Source of the DNA: Papaver somniferum
Taxonomy: Eukaryota; Streptophyta; Magnoliopsida; Ranunculales; Papaveraceae
Reading direction: 5' to 3'
Length of the DNA stretch: 64,000 nt
Assembly: GCF_003573695.1 (NCBI RefSeq)
Contig: NC_039364.1
Location: 71,630,256 to 71,694,255 of the forward strand
In this document: positions 10,873-21,772 of the stretch, one piece after another
How positions within the stretch are numbered: the stretch's first letter is position 1
How the letters are laid out: the number at the start of each line of letters is the position of its first letter
Program-made: the position numbers and the translations under genes
Notes under the pieces: generated by a model
Told to the model about the DNA's origin: nothing
Database searches by the model: none
What the model saw: only the letters and a program-made list of their open reading frames with translations

Positions 10873-11843
10873 TCAGAATAAAACATCCAGCAGAGGGTAA
10901 TTCTTAAAGACATCCATGTCTAACTTGTTTTTAAAGTTCTCGGTCTTCACCTTCAAATCCTGGACAGCTTTCTCAACTCTCGCCGATTCCAGGGCAAGTG
11001 CCTTCTCCTCTTCCAAGAAAGCAGTTGTGGTAGAAATTGCATCAGCAGCAGCGGTTTCCCTGTGGATTATGATAATCTCAAGCCGACGACGAAGCCAGCT
11101 TATGTTGAACCGCAAAGTTTCACAATTCGAGATCATTTCATCCCACCTGTGCAGTTCATGGTTCTTGACATCTCGCAGATTCATCTCATTCATCTCTTCA
11201 ATGATCGGTAACAATCCGGCGACCGTGGTTAGAAGGGTTGGGAGAAAACTTCTCCATATTTCCGTCATAGCAATGTGCCCATATCGCCTCCAAATTTTGG
11301 TATACAAAGGTACATGACATTCTGGAATGACGAATCCACCGACCACGCTATTATTTGGAGAAGTATTAGTCATGGGAACTTCAAAAGGGAGTCCAGTTGT
11401 TGGATACTCGTGATCCCCAGCCCTACCTTCCACGGAATCAGTAGAGTCTTCATCAACATGGTTGCTGCTATCGTCGACCACGACCACGGATTTCCCATTC
11501 CTTCATTTTCTAGCATCGACCACAACCTGAATGTCAACCTGCAAAGATGGAACAATCAGAAGACATGGACAATGCTCGGTCAAAGAAAGATCTTCAGTTG
11601 AAGACTTACAGACGTCCCAGTCCCAGCTTCACGAGCAAACCTATAACGTGCAGGAGCCCTGACAGTCCGTTTAGGTCGGGATTCATTCCCCTGATTGCCC
11701 TACAAAGGATCATTTTCTTTGATCAGGATTGATTTCTAATCACATGAAAACGGTGGAAAACATGCTATACTCACTGGAATAAGCGTCCCAGGATCATACT
11801 TTGTCGAGGATCCATTTCGAGAAGAAGCGCTACTACCATACAT
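10873..11843 (-). pseudogene. Antisense gene A of the Tat element, three exons, one nonsense codon
   Basis: A minus-strand gene between pol and the 3' LTR. Exon 1, 11843-11775, starts with ATG and encodes 23 residues; its donor is CCA|GTGAGT. Exon 2, 11699-11610, encodes 30 residues (acceptor TTTGTAG|GGC, donor TCT|GTAAGT). Exon 3, 11538-10873, has acceptor CTTTGCAG|GTT. All junctions are phase 0 and the joined frame stays open except for one TGA at 11505-11503 (AAA TGA AGG), likely a mutated CGA. The predicted product is about 274 residues. It has an acidic segment, a PLYTKIWRRYGHIA motif, then a long helical, probably coiled-coil C-terminus (EEEKALALESARVEKAV). Antisense ORFs at this position are known in Tat-lineage elements. 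Function is unknown, and I do not assign one. The splice model is my reading of the sequence, not RNA-supported. Confidence 0.7.
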
Positions 11844-11957
11844 GTTGATGAGAGGTGTGATTATGATCAAAAAATTTCTTCTGATAGTGTGCAGCGAAAA
11901 AAATGTGTTGAATCAATATCAAACCCTAAGTATTGAAAGTCAAGATGAAGATACTTA

Positions 11958-11965
11958 TTATATAG
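11958..11965 (-). promoter_or_regulatory. TATA box for antisense gene A
   Basis: On the minus strand the sequence reads CTATATAA, about 115 bp upstream of the exon 1 ATG at 11843. The spacing leaves a 5' UTR of roughly 85 bp. No other TATA-like site of this quality lies between it and the ATG. Confidence 0.55.
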
Positions 11966-12330
11966 CGATAAGATGAGTCAGTTGCGGTTTCTGCTGAAAC
12001 CCTAAAACTCGAATCAGATGCACGGAGATATGGGAGGAGCGCAACAATACTGGGGACTGACATTTCAGCTATAGTCAATGTTACGATTGATGACCTAGCA
12101 TGACACGTGTCTCCCTAGCCAGCTCATATGGTCGTGGATCATCATTGCCTACGTGGATCTTGGGTCATTGGTCAAAGCTAGAGTGTGGAGAAGTTTGGTG
12201 GAGAAATGATATGAGATTATTGTTCAAAAAATAATTTCTAGCAACATCTCTACAGAAAAATTAATCAAATAATCAGAAAGTATCTACTTCAGCAGAAAGG
12301 AAATAATTTCAGAAAAATTCATGAGCAAGA
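11966..12330 (-). promoter_or_regulatory. Intergenic promoter region of antisense gene A with ACGT elements
   Basis: This interval separates the stop of antisense gene B from the TATA box of gene A. It holds a G-box CACGTG at 12104-12109 and a second ACGT core (CTACGTGG) near 12150, 140-190 bp upstream of the TATA box. No ORF of interest is present. ACGT elements are typical sites for bZIP factors; regulation is inferred only. Confidence 0.4.
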
Positions 12331-12917
12331 TCAGTCAGACTCATCAGAGGCGTTGGATTTGTCAGAATCATCAGGCCCATCATCATCGTCTTCTGTTGAA
12401 TCCTCTTCACACTCTTCATCAGAATCACTATCAGGGCCGTTGACGAAGTCTGGGTGAATATCTTCTTCATAGGTGTCCCAGCCAGCTTCCTCCTCACGCC
12501 CAGCCTCGGGATCAGCTCAAGTCAGCTTCTCAATTGCTCTAGTGTACCGGTACGGCTTGATTTCACGCTCCGGTGGTCCCCACATAGATTCATCCTCTGA
12601 AGCATCAGAGTCTGAAGCTACACCTTCAGCATGGGAATGAAGCTTATCCTCAGCCTTCGCTATCCGACGCTCAATTCGGGCTCTTCTTCGTAGACGATCC
12701 TCCAACTCGTCATCTTCAGGTTTTCTCTTCCTGAGCTCAGCATAAGTGACTCGCTGATTGTCGACGGGTATATCACGATTCTCTTTAGCTCGAGTTTTGA
12801 CTGCGGAAGGTTTGAAATCCTCTTCTGAAGAGCTGGAAGAATAATCGATGCAGCTGCTAGAAGTCACCATTTTCTGAGACAAGGAATATGGAGTTACAAA
12901 CACGCTGGTATTAACGC
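12331..12917 (-). pseudogene. Antisense gene B of the Tat element, coding exon with one nonsense codon
   Basis: A minus-strand reading frame of 179 codons runs from ATG 12870-12868 to TGA at 12331, broken once by TGA at 12519-12517 (codon 118). After that stop the frame stays open to the end and keeps the same acidic character, so the stop looks like a recent point mutation (CGA or similar). The N-terminus is serine-rich. The middle is basic and probably coiled-coil (RLRRRARIERRIAKAEDKL). The tail is very acidic (DSDSDEECEEDSTEDDDG). No known domain was recognised. An acceptor site (TTTTTGCAG|GCG) lies at 12918, 47 bases before the ATG. It pairs with a donor at 13731, giving an upstream non-coding exon. 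Ser-, Lys- and Asp/Glu-richness suggest a nuclear or chromatin-associated protein, but this is speculation. Confidence 0.65.
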
Positions 12918-13731
12918 CTGCAAAAATGGTATTCCTCAATTCTTACCTATTTACGATTTCAGGAACTTAGTGATAACAACGTAAAACCCCCAAAACTTGC
13001 TCGTTCTTTCAAACCTTCAAAATCGAGCATGAAACATATTATTCAAGAGTCAACACCGACTTTTCGAGAAATTATGAGTAATTCACATAACCTTCTATGT
13101 GAGCACTCACTCATTTTTGCGCGTACATACGCTATAAAATCGCTGAATTCACACATACAATTCACCAAAATCATAAATTGTGTGTTTTCAAAAACTCAAT
13201 TTTCATTCAATAAAGCGTGAATAAGTCACGCACACACAAAAAAGAAATTATAAAAAAAAAACTTTTGCTCAATCGAGCATTTGTCTATGAAACGAGGATT
13301 CGCTATTTTTGTAGAACTCTCCATATTTCAAATAAAATTTCGAAAGTTCTCAACAGATTTTCATCATGAACTCCAGGTCTTTTCAAAATTCTTTTAACTC
13401 TAAGGATTATTATTTACTACTTTTACGAGCAAACCTACGTTTTCAAAAGTGTTTGCAAAGTTCATGATTCCAAAAACAACTTGGGTTTTCATGAAACCTA
13501 ATAAACAAAACCTTTTGCGACTGCAACTAGGTCATATCTATTCAAAATTTTATGTGTCTCTTCCATATTAGGGGTTTTTTTGCTCGTTCCTCCGACTAAC
13601 GAACAAACGTGCATATACATACGTTTTCTAAAAATCCTTCATAAATCATATGCATATGGCCATGGGATTTTGGTTTTATGGACAACTCATCAATCATAAA
13701 ACCAGCAGCAAAAAAAAAATCACGAACTTAC
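12918..13731 (-). other. Predicted 5'-UTR intron of antisense gene B
   Basis: On the minus strand the donor CCGACAG|GTAAGTTC sits at 13732/13731 and the acceptor CCATTTTTGCAG|GCG at 12918/12917, an intron of 814 bp. The interval is AT-rich and has no convincing ORF, consistent with a plant intron. The exon upstream contains no ATG, so the first ATG of the spliced RNA is the one at 12870. Confidence 0.55.
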
Positions 13732-13862
13732 CTGTCGGTGCCGGACGGAGTTTGGCCGGCGGTGATCGGACGGGCAGCGGTGCTACTGGCTCCGGTGAAT
13801 TTTCCTGCTACTGCTTGTGAAGTGATGGTGAGGAGAAGAGTGGTCGGTCAATCAAAACACAA
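13732..13862 (-). other. Predicted non-coding first exon of antisense gene B
   Basis: A GC-richer stretch ends at the consensus donor at 13731. It lacks ATG on the minus strand and lies about 30 bp downstream of a strong TATA box. The plus-strand 65-codon ORF here (13678-13875) is a shadow. The transcription start is estimated from the TATA position only. Confidence 0.5.
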
Positions 13863-13886
13863 AAAAGAATTTTAGGGATTCTTCCC

Positions 13887-13893
13887 TTTTATA
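13887..13893 (-). promoter_or_regulatory. TATA box for antisense gene B
   Basis: The minus strand reads GATATAAAAGGG, a very good plant TATA box, about 30 bp before the predicted first exon and 320 bp inside the 3' LTR boundary. It therefore lies in the internal region, not in the LTR. Confidence 0.6.
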
Positions 13894-14211
13894 TCAAATT
13901 TATTTCCAAAACCTAATAAAACATGGGTTTCTTTTTTTGGGCTCGGGCCCGCAAATCCTAAATCGACCATAACTAAGCTTCCGAACGCCCAAATCAGCAG
14001 TGCCTCATCTCTCCACGCTCATGAGATGACACTCCACCTTACTATTAGAGTCCTCGTCCGTGCATTTGCTCGTACATGGCATCATTGGGGTAAATCCAGG
14101 ATTCTGAAACTACCTTTGTAGACTGAGTTCAACTACTGATCTCGTCGAATGAAAATCACCATTTAATGCATATTGCGTAACATGTTTGTTCCCCACTAAG
14201 CAGGGGACTTA
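13894..14211. other. Region between antisense promoter B and the 3' LTR
   Basis: No gene is seen. It contains a GC-rich patch (gggctcgggcccgc, about 13940) just upstream of the antisense TATA box and a purine-rich stretch, agcaggggacttaag (about 14199-14213), directly before the LTR. The latter is the likely polypurine tract for plus-strand DNA priming, although it is a poor one. Confidence 0.45.
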
Positions 14212-17200
14212 AGTAGATGGTGGATTTTCAACAAAGGGAAAAACTGTAAAATCATGAGGCATGTTTTTGACGCGGCTTTCAGGCATGCAACGATTCATAT
14301 TTTACAAAGCCATGATGAATATGTTTTCGAAAAGCCTCCACTAGATGAACGTCGATCCTTGGCATTTCATCGTGCCCTCTATGCAGAATAACATATTTGG
14401 GAGGTTCTCCTTAGATTGAGGACTTAACGCCTTCAAGAAATCGGTGATACTCAATGTTCCCTGACTGCAGGAGAGTGAACCACCTCCACATAGAAGAATA
14501 GTTGGGCGGCGGACGCCTTCAGGACGTCGGTGACACTTCACCGTTCCCTGATTATGTGGAGAGAGTGCAAAGATTCAGGCGGTTCTCCGTAGATTGAGAA
14601 CACTAACGCCTTCAGGTCGTAAACAACATAGTGACTCCCTGACTATGCACCACTCAGAATAGATGTGACGCTTTAACTGGATAATATCTTTTCTGAAGAA
14701 GATTACCTCTGTCGTGAAATTCACTACTGAATTCCCAGAATAATCTATCATTGCTCATATTCCATGGTCGAATCCACGGCCTGATCCCATGGAATGGCAA
14801 TTAAAATTGCTCCTATTCCATGGTCGAATCCACGGCCTGATCCCATGGAATGGAAATAAACCACTTTTCTGATTCTATGATCGAATCCACGGCTTGATCT
14901 CCTAGAATAGCAATGAAACAACTGTATTATCTCATTACTCCGATTTCATGATCGAATCCACTGGTCTAATGAAATGGTGATAGATAAATCTTAATTACTC
15001 TGATTCTATGGTCGAATCCACGATCCCATAGGATGGTAATGCTCGTTTTATTATTCTGAATTCATAGTTGAATCCACATCTGATCCTATGAATTAATAAT
15101 GAAAAACTATTCATTTTTATTACTCAGTTTCATGAATTATTATCCACTGAATCTCATAAATTAGTAATAAATACTCAACAACTGGGCATCTGGACCATCA
15201 CTGAGTAAGCCCCACAAAAATGGTGCAAGTGTACTCGACAATGATGCACGACTGAGCACCCAGATGCACGAACGAGCATCCAAAAATATGAAACAATGGG
15301 TAATCCTTCGCAAAACATGAGAAAACATTAAAATAATAATAAAATAATGGAGGCGCTCACGGTAGGCCCACCGGCCCGCCGTCCCGCCGTGCCCTAGCTA
15401 CGGTCGGTCCTCGCCCCTCCCATTATTTTTCCTTATTTTATTTCATAAACTCATGAGGGTTCTCAATCTTAGCAAAATTCCTAATTTGTGCAAAACTCGT
15501 GAGTTCTCCATAACTTGGTGGATTCACCAAATAAATCATAAAATAAGGAGAGGCGTGCGGGACTGGGCAACCTAGCCGGTCGGCCATGCCCAAGCCGTGG
15601 CCGGTCTCACACCTCACAATCCTTAGCTTTTTATAATTATTATGTCAAAACTTCATGGATTCTTCATATCTTCATGGATTCTCCATATCTTCAAGGACTC
15701 TCCATAACTTCAAGGATTCATGAAAAATAACAATAAAACATGAAAAGGTGTGCGGGACCGGGCAACTTGGCCGTCCGGCCATGCCCTAGCTGTGGCCGGT
15801 CCCACACCTTGCAATTCCTAATTTCTCATAATTATTATTTTCCCAATTCATGCAACTCCTGGGTTTGATTAAAATTCGTGAGTTCTCCATATTTTCTCAA
15901 ATATTGCTAATCAAGAAAAAACCAAAAGCCAACATGGTCACACGGCCGGCTAGCCTCTCACGACAATTTTAAATATTAAAATATTTTTATATTTTTAAAT
16001 ATTGATGAATTGATCATACATGCTCATTCCACCAAAAAATCGAGAATTCTCAGCCAAGATGAAACTCTTCTGAAAATTCACGATATTGCTCAAATGCGCA
16101 TCAGAAAATACCGAAACTCTCAGTATGGAGACACGGACATCACGGTAACACGTGCGTGCCTCTATGACCGACCAGGTAGTTCCTAGGGCTTGCACGAAGC
16201 CGGTCCCACACGTTTTCGCAATTCTGACCTAATTTGCTCAATTGCTCATACTGGGCCCAAACTCTCTCCAACTAACTGGATAATCCTCCAAACGACCAAC
16301 AACTGGTCACGTGACCACCTAGAGCCGGTCCTATACCCTCTTGGTCGGTCCTCATCTCTCATACCTAGGTTTTACACCTAATGTTGAACCCATCAATATT
16401 TTCAGTAAATGGTGAATCCACCATTTATTCATGATTTCTCACCAACTCTCAAACTGAGAATCCTGGTGCGAGTTCACCCAAGCACTGGACACCACATGGA
16501 CGTTCCTCATCCCATGTGGTCGGTCCCTATCATTCATGATCAATTTTCAGCAATTCCCCAATTGATGGAGGATTGACCAAAAATTAGGGTTTTCGAAATG
16601 AACGCTTTGTGAAACCATCATTCTGAGCACTCTTCGAACACTAATAAAATTTATGTTGATTCACTAATCAACATCAATATTTTAATTGATATTTTACTGG
16701 GTCACGTCACCAGTAAATAATTGGCTGAATCGAGCAAAACTTGCTCGATTACCCGAATATAATCAATATTCGGCAGTTCATCGATAATTCGTCGAATTGA
16801 GCAATACTTGCTCAGTTGCACGCCAGATTATCAAAATCATTAATTTGATGAATTGAGCAATACTTGCTCACTTGCCCATCAAATTCTTAATATTCAGTAA
16901 TTTGCAGAGTTGAGCAATACTTGCTCAGTTGTCCATCAAATTCTCAATATTTGCATAATTGAGCAATACTTGCTCAGTTTCTCATTAAATTCTCGTAATT
17001 CGCAGAATTGAGCAATACTTGCTCAATCGCTCAACTAGTTGGTAATCCATCATACTGACATCTTTTCAGAGAACTACATGTTCAACCCATGAATCGCCGA
17101 GCATTCACCATCCATGCTTGATTCACCAAACTTAGACTCATTGTCTAATCAGTCAACAATTCACTAATCAAAACACGTCTGCCCCGCAGACTCCACGATT

Positions 17201-17850
17201 TGTGACACATCAATCACGTCACAAATGGGGGGATATCACTTAGGGTTTTGGTCTGGAGGTCTACAACACGTGGATTTATCCACAACGAGAAATGTGCGCA
17301 AGTCGTGTAAACGGTTGAAGGAGTTAGCAAAGTAGTGGGTGCACGATCAGTCAAGTCTCCACACGACATGAAACTGAATTTACCACAATCTCCCACTTTC
17401 ACTCAAGAAACCGTCACACTTACATGTATTAGTGGTTCATCATTCTTGAAATATAAATAAGTCAAAATCGAGGACGACAAATCATCAGTATCAACGTTTT
17501 CCGTCAAAAACTCGATACAAACTTATTCACAGAACTCAACTTCAGCAGTTCACCATTATTGCAGAAACCTTCAACACACCCACAATCCTCGATCATCACT
17601 GATCCTACACAATTCTCAGCTTCCCTCCTACAGATCAACCCATCTCCCTCTTTGCGACCAAATTGACTCTGGAACGGCCATTTTCTTGGTTTAGGCTGGA
17701 GTCATACAGATTGATTTCCCGAATCTAAGCACCCCATTTGCAGCGGTGCATCTGTGTGAGGATTAACATTTTGCCCGGTCGAGGAGTCTCGACACCACGC
17801 TCGTCTCTCCACTTCCCGAAAAACCGGCGACCCGTTTTTCCCCATCCACA
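14212..17850 (+). repeat. Tat element 3' LTR
   Basis: The second LTR copy, collinear with 2063-5675 throughout, including all four subrepeat families and the TATA box (17452-17459). The first base is A where the 5' LTR has T. Visible differences are spread over the whole length (for example a ccgtcccgccgtgcc duplication near 15380), so the insertion is not recent. The last bases CCATCCACA are followed by the TSD copy tctat. Confidence 0.93.
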
Positions 17851-17855
17851 TCTAT

Positions 17856-18023
17856 TTGCTTGAGTAAGTATTGAATCGAGAAAGAGAGATATAACTCTTT
17901 GATATACTTTTATTAAGATTGAGTCTGACTGTCTAGTTGATTCTCTTAAAAGTATATTAGAGTTAGTACATACAGATCGCTAATCGAAATATTGGGTGTG
18001 GTTGTTAGACCCCCGCTTTTTCA
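17856..18023 (+). repeat. Copia-type LTR, right piece
   Basis: Continuation of the LTR left at 2062: tctatttgcttgag matches the reverse complement of the LTR at about 43758. It ends in gacccccgctttttca, the same 3' terminus (CA) as the other Copia LTRs here. The bases that follow (atcaatatt) are host or older-element DNA, not a primer-binding site. Confidence 0.8.
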
Positions 18024-19164
18024 ATCAATATTTCGTTATTAGGAGAAATTAAGCAAATGCCTGCTTATGCCAAGTTCCTTAAAGATATATGTGCATGAAA
18101 GCGTAAGCTTAATGTCCATAAAAAAATTATTTTTAACTGGTCAAGTAAGTTCAATCCTTCTGAATCAAACACCCTAAGTATAAAGACCCTGGATTCCCCA
18201 CCATATCTTGTGTAATTGGTAATCACCCAGTATTAACGTACTTTCGTATCATGTGCACACCCAGCTAGGTCTTCGTAAATTCAAACCAACCAAAATGACA
18301 CTGCAATTAGTCGATATGTCTGTCAAAGTCCCTCGTGGTCATAGAGGATGTTCATATTGAGGTTGAGAGGTTAATTTATCTAGTGAATTTTGTTGTTCTA
18401 AATACCTAGCATGTTCATGACCCAAGTGCTCAAATACCGGTGATTCTAGGTCGCCTTTTTTTAGCCACATCTAATGTCGTCATCAACTGTGGGACTGGAC
18501 TTATGAACATATATTTTGGTAACATGACTACTGAACTAAATGTCTTAATGTTATTAGACAACCTTCTGAGATTGATGATTTAGAAGAAGTGAATATGATT
18601 AACACTTTAGTTCAGGATCATTGGCACGACACTTTTTTTGGTGATACCTTAGATGAATTTGATGATAACATTTTCTTAAATCAGATGTGTGCCCAGACTC
18701 TAGAATAATCTCTTGAGTACTTTTCATATTCTAGGGAACCTAAAATTCAGGCAATAGTTATAGGACTTTATGATTGTGATCAATATCTAGAAGAGGCTCT
18801 CGAGTATTTTTCAGACTCTAAGGACTCGTAAATTCAATCAATAGTTTTAGGTATGTCTGAAAGTAATGATTACCCTAAGTTTATGGGTAGTGATGATTCT
18901 TGTAATCTTCAAGTATACCTATATGAAATCTCTAACTTGGGATTCGAGCTTTGTACGTCTAAGGTGTTACTTGAAACTCTACAACCTGATCCTCCAGATA
19001 TTTTCCATGTGGAAATCCTGCTATTAGAGACCTGTCGTTCAGCTGAACCTATTTATCTAGACACTCGTACATAGCCCAAATGGACACCCTAGATAAATCT
19101 AGTTGTTTCGAATGAACCTTAAAAACCTTAGATAAGGTTTTGCTCATTTTGTTTATTTGTCTGA
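18024..19164 (+). pseudogene. Old gypsy (Athila-like) gag-protease fragment
   Basis: A heavily mutated relative of the Athila element at 19165-30666. Its start (atgcctgcttatgccaagttccttaaagatat) parallels the PAYAKFLKDLC region at about 23470. The stretch IPVILG-LFLATSN near 18430-18475 parallels the end of the Athila protease at about 23880, and ATSNVVINCGTG follows as in the Athila copy. Frameshifts and stops are frequent. The last open piece, 18853-19074, is a 73-residue acidic segment with no recognised domain. The fragment is cut by the Copia LTR on the left and by the Athila insertion on the right, and appears to resume at 30672 in 3' non-coding sequence. RT and integrase are therefore missing. 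Confidence 0.7.
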
Positions 19165-21148
19165 TGATGAGTGCCAAATATTATATATATTTATCCCTTT
19201 TTATTGGCATCTAACTCATCTTTTATGCATTAATTCTACATTTTATCCCATATTCTGTATTTTCATTGTTTTCAAGAATAAATATTTTTCTTACTTAATT
19301 TTTGCATTTTTAGGTAATAAATAAAGTTTGGATGAGTTGCGGAGCGAAAAGAGCAGAAAAATAGTGAAAAGTCGGGAGGAATTACGCAAGGAAGCTGTGA
19401 AGAATGATGTGCGGAAGACCAAAAAGGGTAGAAATGGGCTTTAAGAAGAAATTTGTTCTTAAAGAATAAGTTGGCTCAAGATTTTCCAAGCCCAAACTCA
19501 TTTCTCAAACCCATATTCTAAACCCAAAATCTTAAAAACCAAATCCATACCCGTCTCGGATTTCAGCCGTCAAATTTATTCTCAGAAACATCCTACGGTC
19601 GCTCCCTTGCTGTGCATCATAGTTTGATATATCTGCTTCACACTACAGTACCTAACTCCATCAAATGCCGTTCGTTTCATTGTATCCCTTCATCCGACGG
19701 TCGCTCCTCGCCTGCCTCCGAATCGCCGTCAGATCTACCTACCATCTTCTCATCCTACGGCCCGGATCGCATAACATCTTCACTCGTTGAAACTGCCCAA
19801 CACCCTAACATCCGAGCCATATACCCCTACCAAACACCCCCTTCTCCTTCTTTCATCGACCTCTCCCCCTCCATGGCAGACCACCACCACCTTCTCCACC
19901 TGCTCTGCCTTCACCACCACCACTCCCTACGCCACCAAACCATCCCTAAACCTAAACCCATCATTGCCATCACGTCCTATTTCTTTATCAACCACTAATT
20001 TCTCCAATTTCTCACCTTTCTTCTCACTGAAACCCTAGGTGAGAAATTGGGGATATAAGTGATGTTAAAGCAGAAATTGAAGCAAGAGATGAACCAGGAG
20101 AAGAAATTGGAGAGTGGGTCGACGAGTTGGAGTGAATATCTCATCTAAATTAGGTAAATCAATTTTACCTAATTTCTGTTTTTGGGGGAAAGTTGCTGGA
20201 ACCTAATTTGGATTTTTTGGAGTATATATTTGTATAATTATGTTGTATCTAAGCACGGTATATCTCTCTGGACTAGCCAGAAGAGAATTGAAACAATTTT
20301 ATTTTGCAATTCCAAATTCCAGTTCTTTATGCAGTTAACAGTTGATTGTGTATGTTGTTTTGATTTATCTTCAATGCTGTATATTGTGTTTAGATTATCA
20401 TATGTGATGAATGTTAATGTTGTTTACATGCTTAGCATGGGCTAAACTGCACTAGCTAAAGCTCAGATGAAGCCTAGTGCACTGTTGAATGATGTATTGC
20501 TAGGATAGTTATCTTGATGCCTGTTTTGCTTGAGCAATGGGAAGTAATCAGTGCTCTGGTATGCCTGTGATTGACTGTGCTGTCAAAAGACAGTCAATAC
20601 TAGGGCATATCAGTGAGCAAGCTGATTTTCCTCCCATTCTAATATATGCTCAAGGTCTTCAACTCAACCTAGAATTGCATTGCTTAATTAGGTCACAAGG
20701 TGGATTCTAAGCCTTGGCTTAGCCACAAATCTTTTTACAGTCACTTATAATTTCAAGCCTGTTTTGATTCCCTGCTCAGTTAAATTTCTTAGCCATCTTG
20801 TTCAGTTTTTCTTGCAAATTGTAGCTGTTGTGCATTGAAATCAGTGCACAAACTCCTCCCTGCCCTTGGCTTACAGCCTTGCTTCTTAACTGTTTTGCCA
20901 TATTGCTTTGCTGTTTTGGTTCTTAAATGTCATGTCATTTGCTTTGCTTTGTTAACTGTTTTCCCATCTTTGCATATGCCTTATTGCTTTGCCTTGCTCA
21001 CTGCCATAGTGCTTTGCACCCATTGATAGCTTAGGATAATTTCTTTTGTGCTCCTACTCCCTGTGGACTGATCCCTTGCTTATTTTCTATACTAAAACTT
21101 GGCCTTGTATACTTGCAAGTCTTTTGTGTGTCTTTTCTAACCACACCA
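19165..21148 (+). repeat. Athila element 5' LTR
   Basis: A 1,984-bp LTR. Only scattered substitutions and short indels separate it from the 3' LTR. Open frames such as 19612-19998 (His-rich and Pro-rich), 20182-20445 and 20835-21026 occur in both LTRs. They show no known domain, and their conservation follows from the LTRs being recent duplicates. Confidence 0.93.
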
Positions 21149-21154
21149 AGTTTT

Positions 21155-21172
21155 TGGCGCCGCTGCCGGGGA
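21155..21172 (+). other. Primer-binding site, tRNA-Asp type
   Basis: TGGCGCCGCTGCCGGGGA lies six bases after the 5' LTR. It is the classical Athila-type site, complementary to the 3' end of a tRNA-Asp. Confidence 0.85.
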
Positions 21173-21772
21173 GTGGTGCTTGCTGCTCCTGGGCTTCGCA
21201 GCTGATCCTCCTGGGCTCCTGTTGCTGAACCAACTCCAACTGTTGCTGGGCTTGGGCGTGAGCTACTTAGGACGATCCTAAAGCCCAACTGGGCTGTGCA
21301 ACTAAAAGGGGACCAAAAGCCTATTTTTGGGCTTCCCTCCAAAAATCAAGTAAGCCAAACCCATGAGTTAACCCACTTGGGCCTCATTTAAATTCAAATT
21401 CGGGCTTGTAATAATTAATTTAATTATTTATTTGGGATTGTAATAATTTTTATTTATTTTCTTTTTTTTTTTTTTATTTGGGACTGTAATTATTTTTTTG
21501 TTTTTTTTCTTTTATTTTTTTCTTTTTCTTTTTCTTTTATGGGCTTGTCTTAATTATTATTATTGTTTTTATTTTCTTTTATGGTTGTGCTAATTTATGC
21601 TAGGTTTAGTTCAAAAAATTTCCAAAGCCCAATTTTAAACCAAAAACAAAATCCCTTATTAAAACCAAAACCCACTCAAAACCAAATCTCAAACCCATTT
21701 AACCAAATATCCTTTGGGCCAAAATTGTTTCCGATTGCTCTGACTAAAATGTTAGTTAAGGTACCCTAGGAC
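21173..21772 (+). other. Athila leader between primer-binding site and gag
   Basis: Untranslated leader of 600 bp. It contains a T-rich tract (about 21455-21540) and many repeats of aaacccaa/aaaaccaaa (about 21600-21710). No ORF of significance is seen before the gag ATG at 21773. Confidence 0.6.

Larger units (their letters stand above)
2063..17850 (+). mobile_element. Ty3/gypsy retrotransposon, Tat type (complete, defective)
   Basis: A 15.8 kb LTR element on the plus strand. Direct LTRs lie at 2063-5675 and 14212-17850. A primer-binding site directly follows the 5' LTR, then gag/protease, then RT, RNase H, a second RNase H and integrase, then about 3.5 kb with two antisense genes. The second RNase H and the antisense ORFs point to the Tat lineage (Ogre/Retand/Grande relatives). 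The TSD is tttat (2058-2062) and tctat (17851-17855), one mismatch. Comparison with the intact LTR copy near 43760 shows tctat as the original site. Gag is truncated, and pol carries frameshifts and stops, so this copy is not autonomous. Confidence 0.93.

Noticed and set aside
13678..13875. Plus-strand 65-codon ORF in a GC-rich stretch
   Set aside because: It overlaps the predicted antisense non-coding exon, has no domain and no support for its own promoter; the splice donor on the other strand explains the composition better.
19612..19998. His- and Pro-rich 128-codon ORF, repeated at 29120-29515
   Set aside because: It lies in the LTR and is conserved only because the two LTRs are recent copies; no known domain.
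20182..20445. 87-codon ORF present in both Athila LTRs
   Set aside because: Same reason as above; cysteine-rich look comes from T-rich sequence.
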